This document shows, one piece after another, positions 11,201 through 23,000 of a stretch of DNA of 64,000 nucleotides. The notes beneath the pieces were generated by a model that was not told where the DNA came from, ran no database searches, and saw only the letters and a list, made by a program, of their open reading frames with translations. The stretch is taken from assembly GCA_012932295.1 (NCBI GenBank), contig JAAONU010000016.1, positions 44,919,241 through 44,983,240 on the forward strand. Reading direction: 5' to 3'. The DNA is from Cyclina sinensis. Its lineage: Eukaryota > Mollusca > Bivalvia > Venerida > Veneridae. The position numbers and the translations under genes are program-made. How positions within the stretch are numbered: the first letter of the stretch is position 1; every line of letters starts with the position of its first letter.

Positions 11201-14200
11201 ACATGTATCTTTACTCCCTGTTTATAATAGTCTTCCAGCAGGCATTGTTATAAGATTGCTTGGACATGTATTTTTACCCCCTGTTTACGATTGTTTTCCA
11301 GCAGGCATTATTATAAGATTGCTTGGACATGTATCTTTACTCCCTGTTTACGATTATTTTTCAGCAGGCATTATTATAAGATTGCTTGGGCATGTATGTT
11401 TACTCCCTGTTTATGGTAGTCTTCCAGCAAGCATAATTATAAGATTGCCTGGGCATGTATCTTTACTCACTTTTGATGATAGTCTATCAGCAGGCATTAT
11501 CATAAGATTACCTGGACATGTACCTTAACTCCCTGTTTATGATAGTCTGTCAGCATGCATTTTCATAAGATTACCTGGACATGTATCTTTACTCCGTGTT
11601 AATGATTGTCTTCCAGCAGGCATTATTATAATATTGCTTGGACATATCTCTTTACTCCCTGTCTATATTTGTCTTCCAGCAGGCATTGTTATAATATTGC
11701 TTGGACATTTATCTTTACTCCCTGCTTATGATTGTCTTTCAGCAGTTATTCTTATAAGATTGCCTAGACATATATCTTACTCCCCTTTTAATGATAGTCT
11801 TCCAGCAGGCATAATTATAAGATTTCCTGGACATGTATCTTTACTCCCTGTGTGTTATAGTCTTCCAGCAGGCATTATTATAAGATTTCCTGGACATGAC
11901 TTTGTATCTTTACTCCCTGTGTGTTATAGTCTTCCAGCAGGCATAAGATTGCCCTGACATGTATCTTTACTCCCAGTTAATGATTATTTCCCAGCACGCA
12001 ATATTATAAGATTGCTTGGACTTGTATCTTAACTCCCTGTTCATGATAGTCTTCCAGCTGTTATTATTATAAGATTGCCTTGACATGTATCTTTACTCCC
12101 TGTTTATGATTGTTCTTCAGCAGTTATTATTATAAGATTGCCTGGACATGTATCTTTACTAACTGTTTATGATTGTCTTCTAGCAGTTATTATTATAAGA
12201 TTACCTGGACTTGTATCTTTACACTTTGTTTATGATTGCCTACCAGAAGGCATTTCCTTGACATGTACATTTACTCACTGTATATGATAGTCTTCCAGCA
12301 AGCATTTTCGTAAGATTGCCGGGACATGTACCTTTACTCCCTGTTTATGATAGTCTATCTGCAGGCATTATCATAAGCTTACCTGGACATGTATTTTTAC
12401 TCCTGTTTATGATCGGTTTCTAACGGGCATTATGATAAAATTTCCTGGACAAGTATCTTTACTCCCTGTTTATGATACTTTTCCAGCATGCATTTTCATA
12501 AGATTGCCTGGACATGTATCTTTACTCCCTGTTTATGATAGTCTGTCACCAAACATTATTATAAGATTGCCTTGTCAAATCTCTACTTCCTGTTTCATTG
12601 TCTTCCAGCAGGCATTATTATCAGATTGCCTGGACATGTATCTTTGCTCCAAAAGGCATTATTATAAGATTACCTGAGCTTGTATCTTTACTGTCTATTC
12701 ATGGTTGCCTTCCAAAAGGCATTGCTTGGACATGTATATTTACTCTCTGTTTATGATAGTCTTACAGCAGGCATTGTTATAAGATTGCTTGGACATGTAT
12801 ATTTACTCCCTGTTTACGATTGCCTTTCAGCAGGCATTATTATAAGATTGCTTGGACATGTATCTTTACTTCTTGTATATGATAATCTTCCAGTAGGCAT
12901 TATTATAAGATTACCTGGACATGTATCTTTACTCCGTGTTTATTATTGTCTTCCAGCAGTTATTATAAGATTCCTTGAACATTTATCTTTACTCACTATT
13001 TATGATTATCTTCCAACAGGCATTATTATAAGAGTCTGTGGACTTATATTTTTACTCTCTGTTTATTGTTGTCTTCCAGCGGGCATTATTATTAGATTGC
13101 CTGGACATGTACCTTTACTTACTGTTTATGATAGTCTATCACTTACTATTATTATAAGATTGTTTGGACATGTGTCTTTACTCCCTGTTTATGATAGTCT
13201 TCCAGCATGCATTTTCATAAGATTGCCTAAACATGTATCTTTACTCCCTCTTTATGATTGTCTTCCAGCAGTTATTATTATAAGATTCCTTGAACATTTA
13301 TCTTCACCCACTGTTTATGATTGTCTTCCAACAGGCATTATTATAAGAGTCTGCGGACTTATATTTTTACTCTCTGTTTATTGTTGTCTTCCAGCAGGCA
13401 TTATCAGAAGACTGCCTGGACATGTACCTTTACTCACTGTTTATGATAGTCCTTCACTTGGTGTTATTATACGATTGCTTGGACATGTGTCTTTAGTCCC
13501 TGTTTATGATAGTCTATCACCAGCTTTTAATATCATATTGCCCGGACATGTCTCTACTCCGTGTTTATGATAATGTATCGGCATAAATTTTCATAAGATT
13601 ACCTGGACATGTATCTTTACTCCCTGTTTATGATTCTTTTCCAGCAGGCATTATAATAATATTGCTTGGACATTTATCTTTACTCCGGTCTTATGATTGT
13701 TTTCCAGCAGGCATTATTAGAATATTGCCTGAACATGTATCTTTATTCCCTGCTAATGATTGTCTTCCAGCAGGCATTATTATAAGATTGCCTGGACATG
13801 TATCTTTACTCCCTGTTCATGATAGTCTTTCAGCATGCATTTTCATAAGATTACCTGGACATATATTTTCATTCCCTGTTGATAATTGTTTTCCAGCGGT
13901 TATTATTATAAGATTGACTTGTTCTGTATCTTTTCTCTCTGTATATGATTGTCTTCCAGCAGTTATTATTATAAGATTACCTGGACTTGTATCTTTACAC
14001 TTTGCTTATGATTGCCTCCCAGAATGCATTTCCTTGACATGTACATTTACTCACTGTATATGATAGTCTTCCCGCAAGCATTTTCGTAAGATTGCCGGGA
14101 CATTTATCTTTACTCCCTGTTTATGATAGTCTTTCTGCAGGCATTTTCATAAGTTTACCTGGATATGTATTTTTACTCCTGTTTATGATCGTTTTCTATC

Positions 14201-14735
14201 GGGCATTATGATAAAATTGCCTGGACGTGTATCTTAACTCCCTGTTTATGATTGTCTTCCAACCGTTATTATTATAAAATTGCTTGGACATGTATCTTTA
14301 CTCCCTGTTTATGATAGTCTTTCAGCATACATTTTAATAAGATTACCTGGACATATATCTTCAATCCCTGTTGATGACTGTTTTCCAGCAGTTATTATTA
14401 TAAGATTGACTTGTTCTGTATCTTTTCTCTCTGTATATGATTGTCTTCCAGCAGTTATTATTATAAGATTGCCTGGACATGTACATTTACTCCCTGTTTA
14501 TGATTGTCTTCCAGCAGTTATTATAGTAAGATTACCTGGACTTGTATCTTTACTCCCTGTTTATGATACTTCTCCAGCATGCATTTTCATAAGATTGCCT
14601 GGACGTGTATCTTAACTCCCTGTTTATGATTGTCTTCCAACCGTTATTATTATAAAATTGCTTGGACATGTATCTTTACTCCCTGTTTATGATAGTCCGT
14701 CAGCAAACATTATTCAAGCGGTTATTATTATAAGA
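8270..14735 (+). repeat. 63-bp minisatellite array, block 1
   Basis: Tandem units of about 63 bp run through the whole interval. The core is TTTACTCCCTGTTTATGAT, then TGTCTTCCAGCAGGC, ATTATTATAAGATTGCC and TGGACATG. By length there are about 100 units. In the plus-strand frame giving VSLLPVYD-CLPAGIII-RLPGH the consensus has no stop; the other five frames do. Several long ORFs result (for example 8163-8963 and 12,680-13,570), each broken by indels. Differences between units fall mainly on first and second codon positions (C/S, G/C, P/S, P/L), so there is no sign of protein-level selection. I regard it as non-coding. Confidence 0.92.
9670..10820 (+). repeat. homogeneous burst of a 64-bp variant unit, about 17 copies
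   Basis: Within block 1, units carrying CTGCGGGATATACGTTTGTC repeat almost identically about 17 times. One ordinary unit (CTTCCTGTTTATGATTG) interrupts at about 10,130-10,170. The unit is 64 bp, one base longer than the rest, so it shifts the periodic frame in each copy and adds stops. Only two variable sites recur (TCTTTCAG or TCTTCCAG; GATTACTT or GATTGCTT). The low divergence marks this as the youngest expansion in the array. Confidence 0.9.
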
Positions 14736-16510
14736 TTCGTGTTCGTGTTCTTGTACATGTAGGGAGATTAGTTTGTTGGCTCGTTTTGAACTTGTGTGAA
14801 AGTCTTAATGTAGTGGAGTGGTATTATATGGCACCTCTACTCCCTTGTCTATTAGTTAGTTTTTGATGGTAACATGGTAAAGGGTTTGTTCTAGTAAAGA
14901 AAATAACATTTTATTTAAACCCATTTCACCTGTATAAAGTTGTACCATAAAAACAAAACCCCAAATCATATGGCACCTGAGGTGAGACAAATGTCTTGAG
15001 AAAAAAGGTGCTCAAGGTGAACTAGGTCCTTACTTTTGAAGAGTGCATGATTGAGTCAGTATAACTTACTAAAAATTAAATTGAAGAAAAAGTAACTTGT
15101 GTATGTCTGGTGTCTTCAACTGTATAAAACGCTGAGATTGCCTTGTCATGTATCTTTGCTCTCTGTATATTATAGCCTATCAGCAGGCATTATTATAAGA
15201 TTGACTGAAAATAAATCTTTACTCCCTGTTTTTGATAGTCTGCCAGCAGGCTTTAAAGGATTGTATGGACATGTGTAGTTACTGCCTGAATATGAATCTT
15301 TACTCCCTGTTTTTGATAGTCTGTAAACAGGCTTAATTATAAGATTGTCTGAACATGTGTAGTTACTGCCTGTGTATGATAGTCTATGAGCAGGTATTTT
15401 TATGGGATTGCTTGAACATGTATCTTTTCTCCCTGTATTTGATAGTCTATCAGCAGGCATTTTTAAAAGATTTCTTGAATTTTTAGCTCACCTGAGCCGT
15501 AGGCTCATGGTGAGATATTAGGATCGCTCAATGTCTGTCGTCCGTCGTCCGTCCACACTTAGTTTGTTAACGCTCTAGCGGTCACATTTTTGCTCAATTG
15601 TCTTGAAACTTGGTCAGGATGTTTGTCCCAATGATTTCTCGGATGAGTTCGAACATGGGTTATCTGGGTTGAAAAACTAGGTCACAGAGCCCAAATATAG
15701 AAAAACCTTGTTAACACTCTAAAGGTAACCTTTTCAGCCCAAATAATCTGGAAATTTGTCAGAAAGGTTGCTTCTATGATTTCTAACTCAGGTTCGAATA
15801 TGGGTCATCTGGGCCCAAAAATAGAAAAATCTTATTAACATTCCAGAGGTTACATTTTCAGTCCAATTATCTTGGAAATTTGTCAGAAAGGTTGCTTTGA
15901 TGATTTTCAAGTCAAGTTCGAATATGGGTCATCTGGGTTCAAAAACCAGGTCACAGAGCCCAAATATGGAAAAGTCTTGTTAAGAGGTAAAATTTTCAGT
16001 CCAAATAACCTGGAAATTTGTCAGAAAGATTGTTTCAATCATTTCTAGCTCAATTTTGAATATAGGTTATCCCGGGTCAAAAACTAGGTCACAGAGCCCA
16101 AAAGTAGAAAAACCTTGTTAATGCTCCAGAGGTTACATTTTCAGTCCAAATGAACTTGAAATTTGTCAGAAAAATTGTTTCAATGATTTCTAGCTCTGAT
16201 TTGGATATGGGTCATTTAGGTTCAAAAACTAGGTCACAGAGCCCAAATATAGAAAAAAAAAATTTTAACACTCCAGAGGTTACATTTTCAGTCCAAATAT
16301 CCATAGAAATTTGTCAGACAATTTAATTTGGATGATTTCTAGTTCAAGTTCGAGTTTGGGTCATCTTGGGTCAAAAACTAGATCACAGAGCCCAAATATG
16401 GAAAACCATGTTAACACTCTAGAGGTAAGATTTTAATTCCAATTAACTTGGAAATTTGTCAGAATGGTTGCTTCTATGATTTCTAGCTCAGGTTCGAATA
16501 GGGTCATCTG
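14735..16510. repeat. segmental duplication, right copy
   Basis: Counterpart of 6577-8205. It includes L43-flank sequence (from about GTTCTTGTACATGTAGGGAG), a few degenerate 63-bp units (about 15,108-15,480) and the start of a TTTTAGCTCACCTGAG element. It follows an abrupt end of the minisatellite at about 14,735, where the last unit breaks off after TTATTATAAGATTCG. Confidence 0.85.
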
Positions 16511-16935
16511 GGGGCAAAACCTAGGTCACAGAGCCCAATTATCGAAAAAACCCTGTTAACACTCGAGAGGATACATTTTTGGTCCAAATGTCTTGGAAAT
16601 TTGTCAGAAAAGTTGTTTTGATGATTTGTAGCTCAAGTTTGGATATGGGTCATCTGGTGCCAAAAACTAGGTCACAGAGCCCAAATATAGATAACATTTT
16701 TAACGCTATAGAGGCTACTTTTTCAGTCCAGATATCCTGGAAATTTGTCAGAAAGATTGTTTTGATAATTTCTGGCTCAAGTCTGAATATGGGACATCTA
16801 GGTTCAAAAACTAGGTCATAGAGCCCAAATATGGAAAAACCTTGTTGACCTAGTGGTAACTTTTTCAGTCCAAACAACCTGGAAATTTGTCAGAAAGATT
16901 GTTTCAATAATTTTTAGGTCAAGTTCATGGCCCTC
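15481..16935. mobile_element. dispersed element with about 9-10 internal ~140-bp subunits
   Basis: Starts TTTTAGCTCACCTGAG and ends in ATGGCCCTCTTG at about 16,938. Subunits share AACTAGGTCACAGAGCCCAA, a TTTTCAGTCCAAAT block and GGAAATTTGTCAG, recurring near 15,745, 15,871, 16,008, 16,146, 16,304, 16,448, 16,589, 16,738 and 16,880. The first part is a duplicate of 7313-8200. No coding capacity is seen. Confidence 0.75.
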
Positions 16936-17372
16936 TTGTTATCTTTTCTCCTTGTATTTACTAGTCAATCAGCAGGCATTATTAGAAGATTTATTGAATG
17001 TTTATCTTTTCTCCCTGTATTTGATAGTCTAACAGCAGGCATTATTAAAAGATTTCTTAAACATTTATCTTTTGTATCTTTTCTTCTTGTATTTGCTAGT
17101 CAATCAGCAGGCATTATTAAGAGATTTCTTGGACATGTATCTTTTTTCCTATATTTGCTAGTCAATCAGCAGGCATTATTAAAAGATTTCTTGGACATGT
17201 ATCTTTTCCCCCTGCATTTGCTAGTCAATCAGCAGGCATTGTTAAAAAATTTCTTAGACATGTACATTTTGTATCTTTTCTCCCTTTATATGTTAGTCTA
17301 TCAGCAGGCATTAATATAAGATTTCTTGGACATGTCTCTTTTCTCCCTGTATTTGAAAGTCTATCAGAAGTG
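16936..17372 (+). repeat. 63-bp minisatellite, divergent subfamily
   Basis: About six units in which the usual TTATGATTGTCTTCC is replaced by TTTGCTAGTCAATC and the 3' part reads AAAAGATTTCTTGGACATG. They form a distinct subfamily sandwiched between two dispersed elements. Confidence 0.8.
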
Positions 17373-18215
17373 TTATTAATCCCCTTCCACAAAGCGGGGA
17401 GGGGATTATAGTAATGGCCTCCGTCTGTCAGTCCGTCCATCCATCTGTCCGTCTCCATAACATTTTAACTGCTGAAATTTTTTTGAAATAACTTGGCACA
17501 AGTGATCACCATTATGAGATGATGTGCAGAGCACAATAATTAGGTTGCTACCCCCAAGGGCAAGGTCACACTTAAAGGTCAAGTGTTAAAAGTCAATATT
17601 ACGTGTCCGCTCCATAACTTTTAAACCGCTGAAAAATTTTGAAATAACTTGGCACAAGTGATCACCATTATGAGACGATGTGCAGAGCACAATAATTGGG
17701 TTGCTACCCCCAAGGTCAAGGTCACACTTAAAGGTCAGGTGTTAGAAGTCTACATTTCATGTCTGCTCCATAACTTTTAAACCGCTGAAAATTTTTTGAA
17801 ATAACTTGGCACAAGTGATCACTATTATGAGGCGAGGTGCAGAGCGCAATAACTGTGTTGCTACCCACAAGGTCAAGGTCACAGTTAAAAGTCAAATATC
17901 CACATTTCAGGTCTGCTCTATAACTTAATAACTTGGCTTACGAAAAGTTTTTTAATTACTTTGCACAAATGATCACCACTATGACACAATGTGCAGAACT
18001 CAACATCCAGGTTGCTACCCCTAAGGTCAATGTTAAATGTTCTCCATAACTTTTTGACTTTATGGAAGATTTTAAATAACTTGGCATAAATTATTACTAT
18101 TATGAGACTATGTGCTTATAATATGCATGGCACAACATCAAGGTCATGGTTGGTTAAAGGTCAAGAAGTATACATTCATGTCTGCTGCGGAAGGGGATTT
18201 AGCTGTCCTTCAGAC
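17373..18215. mobile_element. dispersed element with ~155-bp subunits and AATCCCCTTCC ends
   Basis: The left end, TTAATCCCCTTCC at 17,375, is mirrored by GGAAGGGGATTT at about 18,189-18,200. Internal subunits repeat TGAAATAACTTGGCACAAG, GTGCAGAGCACAATAA and GGTTGCTACCCCCAAGGTCA about four times. AGGTCA half-sites recur in every subunit. No ORF is seen. Confidence 0.7.
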
Positions 18216-18315
18216 TGCCTTGTTAAAAGATTGTCAGGACATGTATCTTTACTCCCTGTATTCAATACTCTTTCAGGAGATATTATAATATGATTGCTTG
18301 GAGATGTGTCTTTTG
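18216..18315 (+). repeat. short remnant of the 63-bp minisatellite
   Basis: About one and a half units (GATTGTCAGGACATGTATC, TTTACTCCCTGTATTCAAT) separate two dispersed elements. Confidence 0.75.
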
Positions 18316-20030
18316 TCCCATTTTTAGCTCACCTGAGCAGGAAGTGGTCAAGGGTGAGCTTTTGGGATCATTGATTGCCCACTGTGCTGTGTGCATCATC
18401 AACAATTTGACTTGAACAACTTCCCCTCCTATACCGCTAATCCAACTTTGATGAAACATGCCTGAGATATTCCTTGCCTGAAGCTCTACCAAGCTGTTCA
18501 AATAATTGAATTCAGTCAAGAACTTTGGTTGACATGACAAGGAAAAATTTTGAAAATCTTCTTATCTGAAACAACAAGGCCCTGAGCCTTAAGATTCAGT
18601 ATTTAGCATTGTGTAGTGGACCTCTACCAAATTTATACAAAATATACCCCTGGGGTCAAAATTTTCTCAGAGGTCAGTTGATTGTACATAGACTTTTACA
18701 GGGAAAACCTTAAAAATCTTCTTTTCTGAAACCACAAAGCCCAGAACTTAGGTATTTTAATGGAACATCAGCTAGAGGTCCTCAACCAAGTTTGTTCAGA
18801 TTATGACCCTTTGGTCAAAATTGGCCCTTGGAGCTAAGATTTTTTACATGGAGCATCAGCTCAAGGTACTCTGCCAAAGTTGTTCAAATTATGCACCTGG
18901 GGTCATTCATAGCCTTGCCCCGGCGGTTACTTGATTTTACTTATATTGGGAAGAGTTAAAAAATCTTCTTGTCTAAAACCACAAGACCTAGTACTTAGAC
19001 ATTTTGCATAGAACATCAGTTAGAGGTCCTGTACCAAGTTTGTTCAAATTATTCCCTGGGGTCAGAATTGGTCCTACCCTGAGGGTCCTATTTGTGCAAA
19101 GTATTTAATCTTGGAAAATCTTCTTGTGAGAAATCATAAATTTTAGACCTAAGATTTATTGCATGGAGCCATATCTGGAGGTACCTACTAAAATTGTTCA
19201 AATAATGCCTATTGGGTTATTTATAGCCTTGCCCCTGGAGTCTCTTGATTTTACATAGGCTTATATCGGGAAGACTTTAAAAAAAGTCTTTGTGTCTGAA
19301 ACCACAAGGCCTATAGCTTAAATATTTTGCATTGAGCACAAGCTAGAGGTCCTCTACCAGGTTTGTTCAAAATATGCTCCTGGGTCAAAATTGATCCTAC
19401 CCCAGGGGTCAGTTTATTTCACATAGGCTTATATATGGAAAACCTTATGAAATTTTCTGGTGTAAAACCACAAGGTCTAGAACTTAGATATTTTGCATGG
19501 AGCATCAGCTTGAGGTCTTCTACCAACATTGTTCAAATTGTGCCCCTTGGGTCATAATTAGCTGTACCAGGTCACTTAATTTTATGTGAAATTATATAGG
19601 GAAAACCTTAAAAAATCTTCTTGTCTGAAACCACAAAGCCAAGGGCTAGGTATTGTTACATGGAACATCAGCTAGAGGTCCTCTTCCAAGATAGTTCAAA
19701 TTAAGCACCTATGGTCATTAATGGTCTGGCCCCGGGGTCACTTGATTTTACATAGGGTTATAAAGGGAAGACTTTAAAAAATCTTCTTGTCTGAAATCAC
19801 AAGGCCTAGAATTAAAATATTTTGCGTAGAGCATCAGCTAGAGGTCCTCTACCAAATTTATTCAAATTATGCCCCTTGGCTGAAAATTGGCTCTACCCTG
19901 GGGGTCACCTGAATTCATATAGATTTATATATAGGGAGTACCTTAAAACAGCTTCTGATATTTGATCAACAGCAGACCAAATGCAAAGTATTCAGGTAGG
20001 CGATCCAGGGCCACCATGGCCCTCTTGCTT
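18316..20030. mobile_element. dispersed element with ~165-bp internal subunits
   Basis: Starts TTTTAGCTCACCTGAGC and ends in the GGCCACCATGGCCCTCTTG segment at about 20,009-20,027. About nine diverged subunits share AAATCTTCTTGTCTGAAAC, CACAAGGCCTAGAACTTAG, GCATCAGCTAGAGGTCCTC and TTGTTCAAATTATGCCCC. It has the same 5' and 3' ends as the element at 15,481-16,935 but an unrelated internal subunit. No coding content is seen. Confidence 0.75.
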
Positions 20031-23000
20031 GATAAGTAGCATAATCATTAGATTGCTTGACAATATACCTTTACTCACTGTATTTGATAGTTTATCAGCA
20101 GGTGTTATTATTTGATTGACAGGACATGTATCTTTACTCCTTGTATTTGAAAGTCTGTAAACAGGCATAATACATGTAAGTTTGCCTGGATATGTGTCTT
20201 TACTCCCTGATATTAATAGTCTTTCAGCAGGCGTTATTATAAGATTGCATGGACATGTATCTTTACTTCCTGTATTTGATAGTCTTCCAGCAGGCATTAT
20301 TATAAGATTTCCTGGACATGTATCTTTACTCCCTGTGCGTTATAGGCTTCCAGCAGGCATTATTATAAGATTCCCTGGACCTGTATATTTTCTTCCTGTT
20401 TATGATTGTCTTCCAGCATGCATTATTATAAGATCGCCTTGACATGTTTATTTACTTTCTGTTTATGATTGTCTTTCAACAGTTATTATTATAAAATTGC
20501 CTGGACATGTATTTTTACACCCTGTTTATGATTGTCTTCCAGCAGACATTATTTTAGGAATGCCTGGACAAGTATTATTGCTCCCTGTTTATGATAGCCT
20601 ATCAGCAGGCATGACTATAAGATTGCAAATACATGTATCTTTACTCCCTGTTTCTAAAAGTCTATCACCAGCTGTTATTATAAGATTGCCAGAACATGTA
20701 TGTTTACTGCCTGTTTATCAATGTTTATGATAGTCTTCCAGCAGGCATTATTATAAGATTGCCTGGACATGTATCTCTACTCCCTGTTAATTTATCTCTT
20801 CCAGCAGGCATTATTATAAGATTGTTGGGACATGTATCGTTACTATCTGTTTATGATTGCCTTACAAAAGGCTTTGCTTGGACATGTATCTCTACTTCCT
20901 GTTTATGAAAGTCTTACAGCAGGCATAATCATAAGATTGCTTGGACATTTATCTTTACTCCCTGTTAACAATTGTCTTCCAGCAGGAATTTTTATAAGAT
21001 TTTTTGAACATGTATCTTTACTCCCTGTTTATGATTGTCTTCGAGCAGGCTTTATTATAAGATTGCTTGGACATGTATCTTTACTCCCTGTTTACGATTG
21101 TCTCCCAGCAGGCATTATTATAAGATTGCTTGGACATGTCTCTTTACTCCCTGTTTACAATTTCTTCCAGCAGCCATTATAATAAGATTGCTTAGACATG
21201 TATCTTTCCTGCAGGATATACGATTCTCTTGCAGCAGGCAGTATTATAAGATTTCTTGGACATCTATTATTTTTCCCTGTTTATAGTTGTCTTCCAGCAG
21301 GCATTATTATAATATTGCTTGGACATTTATCTTTACTCCCTGTTTATGATTGTCTTCCACCAGGCATTATTATAAGATTGGTTAGACATGTATCTTTACT
21401 GCCTGATATAAGAGTGTCTTCCAGCAGGCACTATTATAAGAATGCCTGAACATGTATATTTACTACCTGTTTATGATTGTCTTCCAGCAGGCATTTTTAT
21501 AAAATTCTCTGGACAAGTATTTTTCCTCCCTGTTTATGATAGTCTTCCAGCAGGCATTATTATAAGATTGCTTGGACATGTATCTTTACTCCCTGTTTTT
21601 GATTGTCTTCCAGCAGGCATTATTATAAGATTTCTTGGACATGTATCTTTGCTCCCTGTTTATGATTATCTTCCAGCAGGCATTATAATAAGATTTCTTG
21701 GACATCTTTCTTTTCTCCCTGTTTGATTGTCTTCCAGCAGGCATTATAATAAGATATCTTGGACATGTATCTTTGCTCCCTGTTTATGATAGTCTTCCAG
21801 CAGTCATTATTATAATATTTCTTGGACATGTATCTTTGCTCCTTGTTTATGATAGTCTTCCAGCAGGCATTATAATAAGATTGCTTGGATATTTATCTTT
21901 GCTCCCTGTTTATGATTGCCTTCCAGAAGGCATTGCATAGTCATGTAGCTTTACTCCCTGTTTATAATAGTTTTCCAGGAGGCATTGTTATAAGATTGCA
22001 TGGACATATATCTTTAGTCCCTGTTTATAATAGTCTTCCAGCAGGCATTGTTATAAGATTGCTTGGACATGTATTTTTACTCACTGTTTACGATTGTTTT
22101 CCAGCAGGCATTATTATAAGATTTCTTGGACATGTGTCTTTACTCCCTGTTTATGATAGTCTTCCAGCAAGCATTATTATAAGATTACCTGGACATGTAT
22201 CTTTACTCCCTGTTTATGATAGTCTGTCAACATGCATTTTCATAAGACTACCTGGACATGAATCTTTTCTCCCTGTTTAGGATTGTCTTCCAGCAGGCAT
22301 TATTATAATATTGCCTGGACATTTATCTTTACTCCCTGCTTATGATTGTCTATCAGCAGGCATAACTATAAGATTGCCCGTACATGTACCTCTACTCCCT
22401 GTTTATGAAAGTCTTTCACCAGCTGTTATTGAAAGATTGTTTGGACATGTGTCTTAACTCCCTTCATATGATTGTCTTCCAGCAGGCATTATTATAAGAT
22501 CGCCTGGACATGTAGCTTTACTCCCTGTTTATGATTGTCTCCCTGCAGGCCTTATTATTAGATTTCTGGGACATCTGTCGTTACTATCTGTTTATGATTG
22601 CCTTCCAGAAGGCATTGCTTGGTCATGTATCACAACTCCTTGTTAATGAAAGTATTACAGCAGGTATTATCCTAGGATTGCTTAGACATGTATGTTTACT
22701 CCCTGTTTATGATTGTCTTCCAGCAGGTATTATTATAAGATTACCTTGACATCTATGTGTACCCCTTTTTTGATAGTCTTCCAGCAGGCATTATTATTAG
22801 ATCTTCTCGACATTTATCTTTACTCCCTGTTTATAATTGTCTTCCAACCATTATTATTATAAAATTGCTTGGACATGTATCTTTACTCCCTGTTTATGAT
22901 AGTCAATCAGCAGGCATTATTATAAGATTGCCTAGCCAAATCTTTACCCTTGTTTGATTCTCTTCCAGCAGGCATTATTATCAGATTGCCTGAACTTGTA

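Noticed and set aside
8270..14735. CRISPR array
   Set aside because: Regular 63-bp spacing comes from whole-unit tandem repetition; there are no unique spacers between conserved short repeats, and the DNA is eukaryotic.
15170..15460. Minus-strand periodic ORFs (also 7020-7292 and 19,992-20,297) as antisense genes
   Set aside because: They arise where units have TATTTGATAGTC in place of TTTATGATTGTC, which removes a minus-strand stop. The open reading is a by-product of the repeat variant.
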